NCBI GenBank assembly: GCA_017474845.1
Contig: JAFVGS010000021.1
Span: forward strand, 1-57,820
DNA: 57,820 bases
From: Prevotella sp.
Lineage (GTDB): Bacteria > Bacteroidota > Bacteroidia > Bacteroidales > Bacteroidaceae
Direction of reading: 5' to 3'
Made by a program: the position numbers and the translations under genes
Notes under the pieces: model-generated
Told to the model about the DNA's origin: nothing
Databases searched by the model: none
What the model saw: the letters and a program-made list of their open reading frames with translations, nothing else
Part shown: positions 27,062-34,716 of the stretch, one piece after another
Numbering within the stretch: the stretch's first letter is position 1
Layout: each line of letters begins with the position of its first letter

Positions 27062-27092
27062 GGGCCGGATGTGAATCCAGCCCGTCTTTTTT
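27062..27092 (+). terminator. Intrinsic terminator of the 30-aa gene
   Basis: GGGCCGGAT / ATCCAGCCC stem with one C-A mismatch and a GTGA tetraloop, followed by GTCTTTTTTG. Confidence 0.85.
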
Positions 27093-27113
27093 GATTTTAC
27101 TTTTAGGGAATAT

Positions 27114-27989
27114 TTACGTGACGATGGGTACGGTGAAAGTTCTTCCGTCTGCTAAAACGAAAGTGATGGATTTATTGTCTTCGGAAATGCTGATGTCTAC
27201 AAAAATGTCATCAGGTCCATCCTCGCCGTCTTTACCATCCAGTCCGTCTTTACCATCCTTGCCGTTTTTACCGTCTTTGCCGTTTTTACCGTCCTTGCCG
27301 TCTTTACCGTCTTTACCGTCCTTACCGTCTTTACCGTCCTTACCGTCTTTACCGTCGGCAGAAATGCCAGTACTATTCCAAGTGTTACCGTCGTCAGTGG
27401 AAATCTCCCATATACGAGTTTCTTCGTTAATGCGAACCTGAGGAACAATAGCTGGTGCTAATGGATTGTTTTCTCCATCTTTTCCATCTTTTCCATCTTT
27501 TCCATCTTGACCGTCTTTACCGTCTTTACCGTCCTTACCATCTTGGCCGTCCTTACCCGTGACAGGCATTTTATTGCCATTTCCATCAAGAATCCATTCG
27601 CCGTTGAGAGTCCAGTACCAGATACCATCTGAATCTTGTCCGACACTGATGAGAAAATCTATGTTTTTCCCGTCTTGCCCATCTCGTCCATCGGTACCTT
27701 CTTTACCATTCCGAAGGGTCGTTGTCTTACCATTGTTGAAAGTAATGGTGTATGTCCCGTCTCCATTTTGGTTGACGTTTGTGATGTAACCTCGTTCCTC
27801 TATGGAAGTGATAATCAACTGTAAGGCGGACAGGTCGGTGTTGATGTCAAACAACTCTTCTTCCAAAATTTCCACACGTTTTCCCAATCCCTGCAACTCG
27901 TCGGTATAATTGTATTTATCGCATGAGATAACCGTCGATAGGATTGCCAGTGCGAAAATGACTGTAATAACTTTTTTCGTTGTCTTCAT
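27114..27989 (-). CDS. Collagen-like (GKD) lipoprotein with DUF4988-type coiled coil, paralogue 2
   Basis: 291 residues. Lipobox STVISC (Cys23), then a coiled coil (about 28-68, LGKRVEILEEELFDINTDLS) as in DUF4988. A beta module with GYITNVNQNGDGTYTITFNN leads to the first Gly-X-Y run (95-108). Next are a WYWTLNGEWILDGNG module, a second run (145-173), a VRINEETRIWEISTDDGNTW module and a third run (213-258). The protein ends in a short beta module (ADGRTFTVPIVT). The X-Y pair is almost always Lys-Asp; there is no proline in the runs. Probably a trimeric surface stalk (inference). Follows its paralogue by 12 bases. Confidence 0.88.
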   Translation of the reverse strand: MKTTKKVITVIFALAILSTVISCDKYNYTDELQGLGKRVEILEEELFDINTDLSALQLIITSIEERGYITNVNQNGDGTYTITFNNGKTTTLRNGKEGTDGRDGQDGKNIDFLISVGQDSDGIWYWTLNGEWILDGNGNKMPVTGKDGQDGKDGKDGKDGQDGKDGKDGKDGENNPLAPAIVPQVRINEETRIWEISTDDGNTWNSTGISADGKDGKDGKDGKDGKDGKDGKDGKNGKDGKNGKDGKDGLDGKDGEDGPDDIFVDISISEDNKSITFVLADGRTFTVPIVT

Positions 27990-28001
27990 CTGCCAATGGT
28001 T

Positions 28002-28859
28002 TTAAGAGTTCTTGAAGATAGGTATTCTGAAGGTCTGTCCGGACTTGGTGACAATCACCAAGAACTCGCCTTCTCCAATGATGCCTTCGTAGTAGATACT
28101 CGAGAAGAATTGGTTTCCGTCCTTGCCGTTTTCACCGTCTTTACCGTCCTTGCCGTTTTCACCGTCTTTACCATCTTTTCCGTCTAAACCGTCTTTACCA
28201 TCTTTTCCGTCTACACCATCTTTACCGTCTTTTCCGTCTTTACCATCCTTACCGTCTTTTCCGGTAGCAGAGGTACCTGTTGACATCCATGTCTGGCCAT
28301 CGTCGATGGAGATCTCCCAGATTCCTGTTTCTTCATTGATTCTGACCTTGGGGGAGATGGCGTCTTTACCATCTTTACCATCTTGGCCGTCTTTACCGTC
28401 TTTACCGTCTTGACCGTCTTTACCGTCTTTACCGTCCTTACCATTGGCTCGTACAGGTTCTCCGTTGGGGTTGGTAATCCATTCGCCGTTAATTGTCCAG
28501 TACCAGTAACCGTCTTCACCTTGTTGGACAGAAATATCCGGTGTCTGTGCATCTTTTCCGTCTACTCCGTCTTTACCGTCCTTACCATCCTTGATGACGA
28601 TGGCACCAGATTTGTTGAAGGTGATGATGTAGCCTTGACTGCTCTTCGTGACATCGGTAATGTAGTCACCATTTTCCATAGCAGTGACAATAACCTGCGT
28701 AGACTCCAAGTCGGAATTCAACTGCCTCACTAAATTTTCCAAAACGGTGACGCGGTAGTCGAGGGCATCAATCTCGTCTTGATAGTCGGTGCACGCCGTA
28801 AAAGCCGGAGCCACTAAAGTGACAATGGCTGTTAGTAAGATTCTCTGTATTCTTTTCAT
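28002..28859 (-). CDS. Collagen-like (GKD) lipoprotein with DUF4988-type coiled coil, paralogue 1
   Basis: 285 residues with the same module order as the next gene. Lipobox PAFTAC (Cys23), coiled coil DALDYRVTVLENLVRQLNSD, beta module (GDYITDVTKSSQGYIITFNK), Gly-X-Y run 92-103, module WYWTINGEWITNPNG, run 140-166, module VRINEETGIWEISIDDGQTW, and run 200-248. The C-terminal beta module (GEFLVIVTKSGQTFRIPIF) closes it. Runs are dominated by GKD with occasional GQD, GVD, GLD and GEN. The coding DNA is a 9-bp tandem repeat that could change in copy number without frame loss. It lies 20 bases after the OmpA-type gene. Confidence 0.88.
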   Translation of the reverse strand: MKRIQRILLTAIVTLVAPAFTACTDYQDEIDALDYRVTVLENLVRQLNSDLESTQVIVTAMENGDYITDVTKSSQGYIITFNKSGAIVIKDGKDGKDGVDGKDAQTPDISVQQGEDGYWYWTINGEWITNPNGEPVRANGKDGKDGKDGQDGKDGKDGQDGKDGKDAISPKVRINEETGIWEISIDDGQTWMSTGTSATGKDGKDGKDGKDGKDGVDGKDGKDGLDGKDGKDGENGKDGKDGENGKDGNQFFSSIYYEGIIGEGEFLVIVTKSGQTFRIPIFKNS

Positions 28860-28879
28860 ATTCTTATATCTTTTTTATA

Positions 28880-30016
28880 TTAATACTCAAATGCTTGGGG
28901 TACTGGATTGTCTGGATCGTAGACAAAGCAGATACATACTCGGTTATCTTCTGGGATGTCGAAGGGCTGAACACGGTCACCCTTGGCAAATCTGCGGATA
29001 CGCCATTCCTGTATACCGGCATCCTGCAGATACTGCGAGACGACTTGTGAGCGCTCGATAGAGAGTCGCATATTGATCTCGGGCGTTCCTGTGTCCTTGT
29101 CGGCAAAGCCTGACAAACGGACGAAAGCTCGTGGATGCTCGCGCAGATATTCTAACAGTCGCGTCAATTTCCGGATCTGATTGGAGCGAATGACGCTCTG
29201 GTTGATCAGGAAGTGGATATTGACGTTGAAGGAAATCTTCTCGATGGGTACATCTACGAACTGATCCTCAGTAGCAGGCTCTGGGATTGGATTATGAATA
29301 ATTTCGTAGATAGGCTCGGTCCGTCCTGAACTCTTGCCAATAGTGAACTTCACACCGACGAGGGCATTGAAATGCCAGTCGCGATTATCGTTCCTTCCCA
29401 GTTTTGAGTTGAAATGGTCGGGCATCATGTTGGCATTGACTTCAGCTCCGATAGCGATGTTTTTAGTGAGACTAAAATCTACTCCGATACCTCCTCTGAC
29501 CACTGGATTCAGACGGGTACCCGTCCATAACTTCTGAAAGTCGATACCATAACGCTTGTCGGCCTCAATAGCATCGTCATTGTTGAACGAAATGGCCAAT
29601 CCTGCTCCGGCAAAGAGATAGAGGTTAACGGGTCGTTCAGGATTCCTTCCGAAAAAGAGAGGTAGCAACTCGAGTTCCCCTTCTATGGCGGGTTGGATGA
29701 AATTCCATTTGTATTTCGCCTCAGGGTAGGCATAGCGGTTTCGTGCCCAGATACCGCTCACGCTACCTCTGACACCAAACAACTCATCAAACTTATAGCC
29801 GAAGGTGAGTTGTGCGGCAGGGGAGATTAGTTGAGAGAACTTTGCTTCACCCACATCGTAAGCAGCGCCACCTTGGGCCTTGACATACCAATGTGGGACG
29901 AAGAAAACACGAGAAGGTTGTACTAACCTACGCTCCACGCTATCGTTTAGTTCTTGGGCTTGTGCGCTGAACGTCATGCAGAAAAGCATACTGATTAGAA
30001 AAACTAGTCTATTCAT
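28880..30016 (-). CDS. OmpA-family outer-membrane protein
   Basis: 378 residues. The signal peptide ends ...SAQA. An eight-strand-type beta-barrel follows (WYVKAQGGAAYDVGEAKFSQ to FNALVGVKFTIG), then a linker with PEPATEDQFVDVP. The C-terminal OmpA peptidoglycan-binding domain (VNIHFLINQSVIRSNQIRKL, VRLSGFADKDTGTPEINMRL, SIERSQVVSQYLQDAGI) is present. First gene of a three-gene cluster with the two collagen-like lipoproteins, which suggests a shared surface structure. Confidence 0.9.
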   Translation of the reverse strand: MNRLVFLISMLFCMTFSAQAQELNDSVERRLVQPSRVFFVPHWYVKAQGGAAYDVGEAKFSQLISPAAQLTFGYKFDELFGVRGSVSGIWARNRYAYPEAKYKWNFIQPAIEGELELLPLFFGRNPERPVNLYLFAGAGLAISFNNDDAIEADKRYGIDFQKLWTGTRLNPVVRGGIGVDFSLTKNIAIGAEVNANMMPDHFNSKLGRNDNRDWHFNALVGVKFTIGKSSGRTEPIYEIIHNPIPEPATEDQFVDVPIEKISFNVNIHFLINQSVIRSNQIRKLTRLLEYLREHPRAFVRLSGFADKDTGTPEINMRLSIERSQVVSQYLQDAGIQEWRIRRFAKGDRVQPFDIPEDNRVCICFVYDPDNPVPQAFEY

Positions 30017-30058
30017 ATTTGTTATTTTAACATAAGTTCTTTAGTTATTTCTTTTGTG

Positions 30059-30066
30059 CAAAGATA
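30059..30066 (-). promoter_or_regulatory. -7 element of the OmpA/collagen-like operon
   Basis: Minus-strand TATCTTTG, 42 bases before the ATG at 30016. The rest of 30067-30165 is A/T-rich with no gene. Confidence 0.6.
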
Positions 30067-30169
30067 CGAAAAAAAATAATAACAAACAAAAAAATAAGAA
30101 AAAAAGTAACATTTGGAGTAAAAAAAAGTAAAATTATGCATTTTTATAGGTTTTTCATACTTTTTTTTG

Positions 30170-30177
30170 TACTTTTG
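30170..30177 (+). promoter_or_regulatory. -7 element of rsmA
   Basis: TACTTTTG ends 7 bases before the ATG at 30185, implying an almost leaderless transcript. Confidence 0.55.
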
Positions 30178-30184
30178 CACACAA

Positions 30185-30973
30185 ATGAAACAAGTAAGAC
30201 CCAAAAAGAATCTCGGTCAGCACTTCTTGACTGACCTGAGTATCGCGAAGAGAATAGCCGATACGGTGGATGAACCGTTTGCCGATCTGCCCGTGCTCGA
30301 GGTAGGTCCTGGTATGGGTGTGATGACCCAGTATCTCGTGGAGAAGCCACGTCCCTTGAAGGTGGTTGAGATCGACCGTGAGAGTGTGGCTTACCTTCAG
30401 AAGCATTTTCCACGTCTATATAATAATATAATAGGTGGAGATTTCCTCCGCATGGACCTCTACGGTGTCTTCGACGGACAGCCTTTCGTGCTGACAGGCA
30501 ACTATCCCTACGACATCTCCTCGCAGATCTTCTTCAAGATGCTCGACAACAAAGACCTCATTCCCTGTTGTACGGGCATGATCCAGCGCGAGGTAGCCCT
30601 ACGGATGGCCTCACAACCTGGTAACAAGCAGTATGGCATTCTCTCCGTGCTGATACAGGCCTGGTATCATGTGGAGTATCTCTTCACTGTCGAGCCTGGT
30701 GTCTTCAATCCGCCGCCCAAGGTGAAGAGTGCCGTCATCCGCATGACGCGCAACGAAGTGACCGACCTGGGCTGTGATGAACAATTGTTCAAGTGTATCG
30801 TCAAGACGGTCTTCGGCCAGCGCCGCAAGATGCTGCGCGTCTCCCTCAAGCAGCTGTTGCCGGCAGAGTCGCCTTTCTTCGAAAAACATGCCTCACTTCT
30901 CACCCGTCGACCAGAGCAACTTTCCATCCTTGAATTTGTTGCGTTGACGAACAAAGTGGCGGAAGCACTCTAA
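30185..30973 (+). CDS. rsmA: 16S rRNA (adenine1518/1519-N6,N6)-dimethyltransferase
   Basis: 262 residues. Methylates two adenines in the 3' helix of 16S rRNA (KsgA). The N-terminus is KKNLGQHFLTDLSIAKRIAD. The SAM motif I is VLEVGPGMGVMTQYL, and the catalytic motif IV is NYPY (about 105-108) in LTGNYPYDISSQI. The C-terminal domain includes VFGQRRKMLRVSLKQLL. The ATG at 30185 fits the family start; the frame from 30167 would begin inside the promoter. Confidence 0.96.
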   Translation: MKQVRPKKNLGQHFLTDLSIAKRIADTVDEPFADLPVLEVGPGMGVMTQYLVEKPRPLKVVEIDRESVAYLQKHFPRLYNNIIGGDFLRMDLYGVFDGQPFVLTGNYPYDISSQIFFKMLDNKDLIPCCTGMIQREVALRMASQPGNKQYGILSVLIQAWYHVEYLFTVEPGVFNPPPKVKSAVIRMTRNEVTDLGCDEQLFKCIVKTVFGQRRKMLRVSLKQLLPAESPFFEKHASLLTRRPEQLSILEFVALTNKVAEAL

Positions 30974-31102
30974 TCGTTAAAATGCGTTGTTTTCGCGCAC
31001 AATTGGCATGTGCTCGCACACAATGAGTTGATTTATATCAAAAGAAAGCTCTTTTTTGAATAAAATGAGGGTAAAAGTGTTGCGTAGTTCGAAAAATCGT
31101 CG

Positions 31103-31110
31103 TACCTTTG
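31103..31110 (+). promoter_or_regulatory. -7 element of the small RNA candidate
   Basis: TACCTTTG, with a weak TTG-type -33 near 31080. Shares 16 bases with the promoter of the 30-aa gene. Confidence 0.55.
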
Positions 31111-31114
31111 CATC

Positions 31115-31283
31115 GTCAAAAGAAAAAAGGTTTAAGTTTAGTTATAGTTAGTTAGAGTTAATTGTTAGTTAGATTTAGGTTTTAGGTTTATAATTTTTGA
31201 TTGGCAATAGGTATTTCTAAGGCGTTAGAAAAAAGAATTGCAAGTAAGGATAACAAGACGCAGTGGTGACACTCCGTTTTTTT
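31115..31283 (+). ncRNA. Candidate small RNA of about 165 nt
   Basis: The segment begins after a good promoter and has no ORF with an ATG. A T/A-rich GTTAG micro-repeat stretch is followed by a nested structure: GCAAT (31204-31208) with ATTGC (31237-31241) enclosing a 7-bp hairpin TTTCTAA/TTAGAAA with loop GGCG. It ends in a hairpin with a GTGA tetraloop (31260-31277) and TTTTTTT. No Rfam family is recognised. It could also be a decayed small-protein gene. 31284-31404 holds only a possible second, weaker terminator near 31350-31363. Confidence 0.5.
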
Positions 31284-31404
31284 CAAAGAAAAAGGTTTTT
31301 AGTTATTCATAGATTGTTGGTAGTCGTTCAGGAGTCGTTGATGACCCTTGGGCGGCTTTTTTTATTCCCCTTAGGCGAAAGGCCTGCAGTATTGGTAACT
31401 GTTT

Positions 31405-31487
31405 CCCCTCCTAAGTTAGGAGGGGTTAGGGGTGGTCTGATCAGCACTTGTTCAGACCCCCTCTGGCTCCCCCTAACTTAGGGGGAG
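31405..31487. repeat. REP-like triple-hairpin palindromic element
   Basis: Two perfect hairpins, CCCCTCCTAA/TTAGGAGGGG (31405-31425) and CTCCCCCTAA/TTAGGGGGAG (31467-31487), flank a third weaker one (GGTCTGA/TCAGACC). C-rich palindromes of this form recur between genes in many Bacteroidota. It lies between the small RNA and the cyclophilin stop, where it could end transcription from both sides. Confidence 0.75.
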
Positions 31488-31493
31488 AAAAAG

Positions 31494-32291
31494 TTACTTT
31501 CGAACTGGTCTTTTCCGATTGGTGACTTTTTTCGCTGGAGCTTTCTTCTGAGGCTCTGGCTGAGGAAGATCTTTGGTGACGGTGGCTTTCAGAATCCGGA
31601 TGTCTTCTATCGGACGGTCGTTCTTGTCCGTCTGCACCTGTTGGATCTTCCCCACGATATCCATTCCCTCCACCACTTCTCCGAAGACAGTATACTGTCC
31701 GTCGAGATGCGGCGTGCCACCAACTGTCTTATACACCTCGATCATCTCTGGTGTCAGTTTCACGCTACCTTGGGTGGCAGAGTCGAGTCTTTCCTGCACT
31801 TTGGCAATCAGGCGATCGTCATTATAAATCTTTCCCCAGACGATATAGAACTGGCAGGCCGACGAGCGTCTTTCCGGATTCACCTTGTCGCTCTCCCTCG
31901 CCATCGCCACGACGCCGCGACGGTGGAAGATCTGCGGCAGCCTAAACTCCGCCTCAGTGGTATAGTCGAAATCGCCAGTTCCCAACAACTGTCCGGGTTT
32001 GGCGTGCTTACTGTTGGTATCGCCGCTCTGGATCATGAAGTCCTTGATCACCCGATGGATGAGTAGCGAGTCGTAGATGCCCATCTTCGTGATTTTCAGG
32101 AAGTTGTCACGTGTCTGCGGCGTCTCGTCGTAGAGGGCGATGCGGATATTGCCCGCTGTCGTTTCAAACAATACCTCCGTACTCTTCGTCTGAGCGGAGA
32201 CGGGAAGGGTGATGAGGGTGAGTAGGGAAATTAGGGTTTTGCGCATAGTGGTAATCATTGTTTTAATAGTTCTTTTAAGCTCTTTATTCAT
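31494..32291 (-). CDS. Cyclophilin-type peptidyl-prolyl isomerase, exported
   Basis: 265 residues. A signal-like segment (MRKTLISLLTLITLPVSAQ, preceded by 15 basic residues if the first ATG is used) leads to a cyclophilin domain (TTAGNIRIALYDETPQTRDN, FMIQSGDTNSK, QFYIVWGK, YTVFGEVVEGMDIVGKI). An insert of about 50 residues (RLIAKVQERLDSATQGSVKL...) splits the domain. The C-terminus is Lys/Arg/Pro-rich. The ATG at 32291 is two bases after the MATE gene stop, which suggests coupling; ATG 32246 would give a cleaner signal peptide. Confidence 0.88.
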   Translation of the reverse strand: MNKELKRTIKTMITTMRKTLISLLTLITLPVSAQTKSTEVLFETTAGNIRIALYDETPQTRDNFLKITKMGIYDSLLIHRVIKDFMIQSGDTNSKHAKPGQLLGTGDFDYTTEAEFRLPQIFHRRGVVAMARESDKVNPERRSSACQFYIVWGKIYNDDRLIAKVQERLDSATQGSVKLTPEMIEVYKTVGGTPHLDGQYTVFGEVVEGMDIVGKIQQVQTDKNDRPIEDIRILKATVTKDLPQPEPQKKAPAKKVTNRKRPVRK

Positions 32292-32293
32292 AT

Positions 32294-33676
32294 TTACTTA
32301 ATTTTCAGTTTCTCGGCCCAGTTGCCTTTGAACAGACGGGTGAGGAAAATACTTCCGCGGAAGGTGAGTTCGATGGCCATCGCAGTCCAGACGCCTTTCA
32401 GACCATACTTCGGGGCGAGGGTGGCAGCCATCGTCAGACGGACGGCCCACATGGACACAAGACTCATGACAGCAGGAACCAACGTATCTCCTGCGCCGAT
32501 GAACACACCGTTGCAGACGATGGCTGCCGCAAACATCGGCTCTGCCCACGCCTCGATACGGAGCACCTGTGTGCCGAGGGCAATCACCTCCTCTACGGGT
32601 GACATCAGCGCCATCAGTTCCGGAGCGAAGATCCACATCAGCACGCCCATCAGCGTCATCACGCCGATGCCCAGTGCCACAGACATGCGGGCGAACGACC
32701 TTGTGAGCATCCTTTGTCCGGCTCCGATGCCCTGTCCGACGAGTGTCGTAGCTGCCTCCGCGATGCCATAGCCTGGCATGTAGCACAGGCTCTCGACGGT
32801 GATGGCCAGCGAATGTGCAGCGATGGCGATCGTGCCTAATGGTGCCACAATGACAGTGCTCACGATATACGCGCCTCCCATCAGCAGATGCTGCAGTCCC
32901 ATCGGTGCTCCGATCTTCACGGCAGTGCGGATGGTGTCCTCCCTGGGCTTGAACGATCCCGGCCGTCCAATGAGCGCCAGCATCTTCGACTTCACGATCA
33001 GGAAATACATCATCGCGCTGGCTGTCACGAGCATCGCCAGCCCCGTTCCTATGGCGGCGCCCACAACGCCCATCTCTAATATATATATAAATAGGTAATT
33101 GAACACCACGTCCATCACGCACATGCCGATGTTCAGCACCGAGGGTATCTTCATGTTGCCCGAGCATTTCAGCATCGAGCCCGCCAGGCCTTCCATCTGA
33201 AAGAAGATGCCGCTGAGGCCGAAGATGGCGAAATAGAGCGAGGCGTCGTGGGCAATCTCCTCATTGCCGCCCAGCCAGTAGGGCAGGTAGGGAGAGATGC
33301 AGAGTGACGTGATGGAGATGACGAGTGCCCAGATGATACAGCAGACGATCGATTGCCTGAGCACCCTTCGTGCTGCCTCCATGTCGTTGGCGCCGATGAA
33401 ATGTGCCACCTGCACGGAGAATCCCATATTTGCCGCCGAACCCAGTCCGCCCATCAGCCAGCCCGTCGTCTCCACCAGTCCGATGGCCGCCGATGCCTTC
33501 GCGCCCAGATGACCCACCATCGAGGCATCGATGAAGAACATCACCGTCGCCGATATCTGCGCCAGGATGGAGGGAATACTCAGGCTGACGATGAGCCACA
33601 GCTTTTCGCGCTGTGTCATCGTACGCCCCTCCCGGATATAGGAAAGCAACAATTCGCTGTTCTTCAGTTTCTGCAT
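32294..33676 (-). CDS. MATE-family efflux transporter
   Basis: 460 residues, about 12 membrane segments in two homologous halves. The N-terminal half shows SIPSILAQISATVMFFIDAS, MVGHLG and GFSVQVAHFIGANDMEAARR; the second half shows TLVGQGIGAGQRMLTR. Drug/Na+ or drug/H+ antiport is the family role. Start M at 33676 or M20 at 33619. A minus-strand TACTTTTG lies at 33693-33700. Forms a two-gene unit with the cyclophilin. Confidence 0.92.
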   Translation of the reverse strand: MQKLKNSELLLSYIREGRTMTQREKLWLIVSLSIPSILAQISATVMFFIDASMVGHLGAKASAAIGLVETTGWLMGGLGSAANMGFSVQVAHFIGANDMEAARRVLRQSIVCCIIWALVISITSLCISPYLPYWLGGNEEIAHDASLYFAIFGLSGIFFQMEGLAGSMLKCSGNMKIPSVLNIGMCVMDVVFNYLFIYILEMGVVGAAIGTGLAMLVTASAMMYFLIVKSKMLALIGRPGSFKPREDTIRTAVKIGAPMGLQHLLMGGAYIVSTVIVAPLGTIAIAAHSLAITVESLCYMPGYGIAEAATTLVGQGIGAGQRMLTRSFARMSVALGIGVMTLMGVLMWIFAPELMALMSPVEEVIALGTQVLRIEAWAEPMFAAAIVCNGVFIGAGDTLVPAVMSLVSMWAVRLTMAATLAPKYGLKGVWTAMAIELTFRGSIFLTRLFKGNWAEKLKIK

Positions 33677-33743
33677 TTCTTAAACGATGTTGCAAAAGTA
33701 CAAATAAAAATGGATAATTCTTCATTTTTCACTTTTTTTGTCG

Positions 33744-33751
33744 TAACTTTG
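33744..33751 (+). promoter_or_regulatory. -7 element of the carboxypeptidase gene
   Basis: TAACTTTG, 19 bases before the ATG at 33771. Confidence 0.55.
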
Positions 33752-33770
33752 TGCCGAAAAAACGAATAAT

Positions 33771-34703
33771 ATGTCACGAACACATCTTTTCCGATGGACT
33801 TGTCTGCTCGCCCTCCTCGCCGCTGTTGTCTCCTGCCGCTGGGGTGATCAGGCAGGCACCCGTATCGCACTCACCCCCGAACAGATACGCCTTGAGCACA
33901 TCAACACCATCGACAGCACCACCCTCAGCACCCTCATCACGCCCGATTCGACAGCAACGGAACAGCTTGAAGCCCTCTCTGCCGACGCCTGGATGCTCAT
34001 CGACGATGCCACAGGGATGGTCATCAGCCAGAAATACGCCAACGAACCCCGGTTCATGGCCTCGCTCACGAAGATGATGACCTGCCTGCTCGCCCTCGAG
34101 AACAGCAATTTGGAAGACACCGTCTGCATCACCGAGGATGTCTTCGTCTGCCGTGACTCCCGTGTGCGCCTGGGCGAAGGCTATCTGCTGGGCGACCTGC
34201 TCTACGAGATGATGCTCCAGAGCGACAACGATGCCGCCTACGCTCTGGCGAAGCACGTCGGAGGCGATACCATCCGCTTCTGTGAGATGATGAACGAGAA
34301 GGCTGCCTACCTCGGTATGGAGAACACGCACTTCGCCAACCCCAACGGCATGCCTGCCCCTGACAACTACAGCACGGTCGGCGACCTCACCCGCCTGGCG
34401 CGCTACGCGATGCGTGACAGCCTGTTTGCCGCCATCGTGGGCACAACGGAGAAGAAAGTCCCCATGATCGACGGCCGCCACATGGATTGCTATAACACCA
34501 ACGTGCTGCTTTCCTCCTACGACGGCTGCATCGGCATCAAGACGGGCTTCACGCGTCAGGCTGGCTACTGTCTCGCCTCGGCTGCCACCCGCGAGGGGCG
34601 CACGCTCTACTGCGTGCTGCTCAACAGCCGTTCGATGCGTACGCGCTTCACTGAGTCCGCCGTCCTCCTCGACTACGGCTTCCGCGTCATGAAACAGTTA
34701 TGA
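33771..34703 (+). CDS. D-alanyl-D-alanine carboxypeptidase, lipoprotein
   Basis: 310 residues. Lipobox AAVVSC (Cys22). A penicillin-binding S11-type domain has the catalytic SLTK (about 98-101), the second motif SDN (about 151-153) and KTG (about 257-259). It trims the terminal D-Ala of peptidoglycan stem peptides. The C-terminal beta domain of PBP5 proteins is missing, and the protein is lipid-anchored instead of held by a C-terminal helix. GC content is somewhat higher than neighbours (codons such as CTCGCC, ACCGTC). Confidence 0.9.
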   Translation: MSRTHLFRWTCLLALLAAVVSCRWGDQAGTRIALTPEQIRLEHINTIDSTTLSTLITPDSTATEQLEALSADAWMLIDDATGMVISQKYANEPRFMASLTKMMTCLLALENSNLEDTVCITEDVFVCRDSRVRLGEGYLLGDLLYEMMLQSDNDAAYALAKHVGGDTIRFCEMMNEKAAYLGMENTHFANPNGMPAPDNYSTVGDLTRLARYAMRDSLFAAIVGTTEKKVPMIDGRHMDCYNTNVLLSSYDGCIGIKTGFTRQAGYCLASAATREGRTLYCVLLNSRSMRTRFTESAVLLDYGFRVMKQL

Positions 34704-34716
34704 AGTAAAAATTATT

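Noticed and set aside
27091-27441. Long plus-strand frames with Ser-Leu-Pro repeats opposite the collagen-like genes (also 28123-28413)
   Set aside because: Shadow frames of the GKD-coding repeat on the other strand.
30022-30204. 60-residue Phe/Tyr/Cys-rich minus-strand frame
   Set aside because: A/T-rich promoter region of the OmpA operon and rsmA; composition explains it.
31263-31481. 72-codon frame through the small RNA terminator and REP-like element
   Set aside because: GTG start inside a terminator hairpin, no promoter or family; reads through palindromes.
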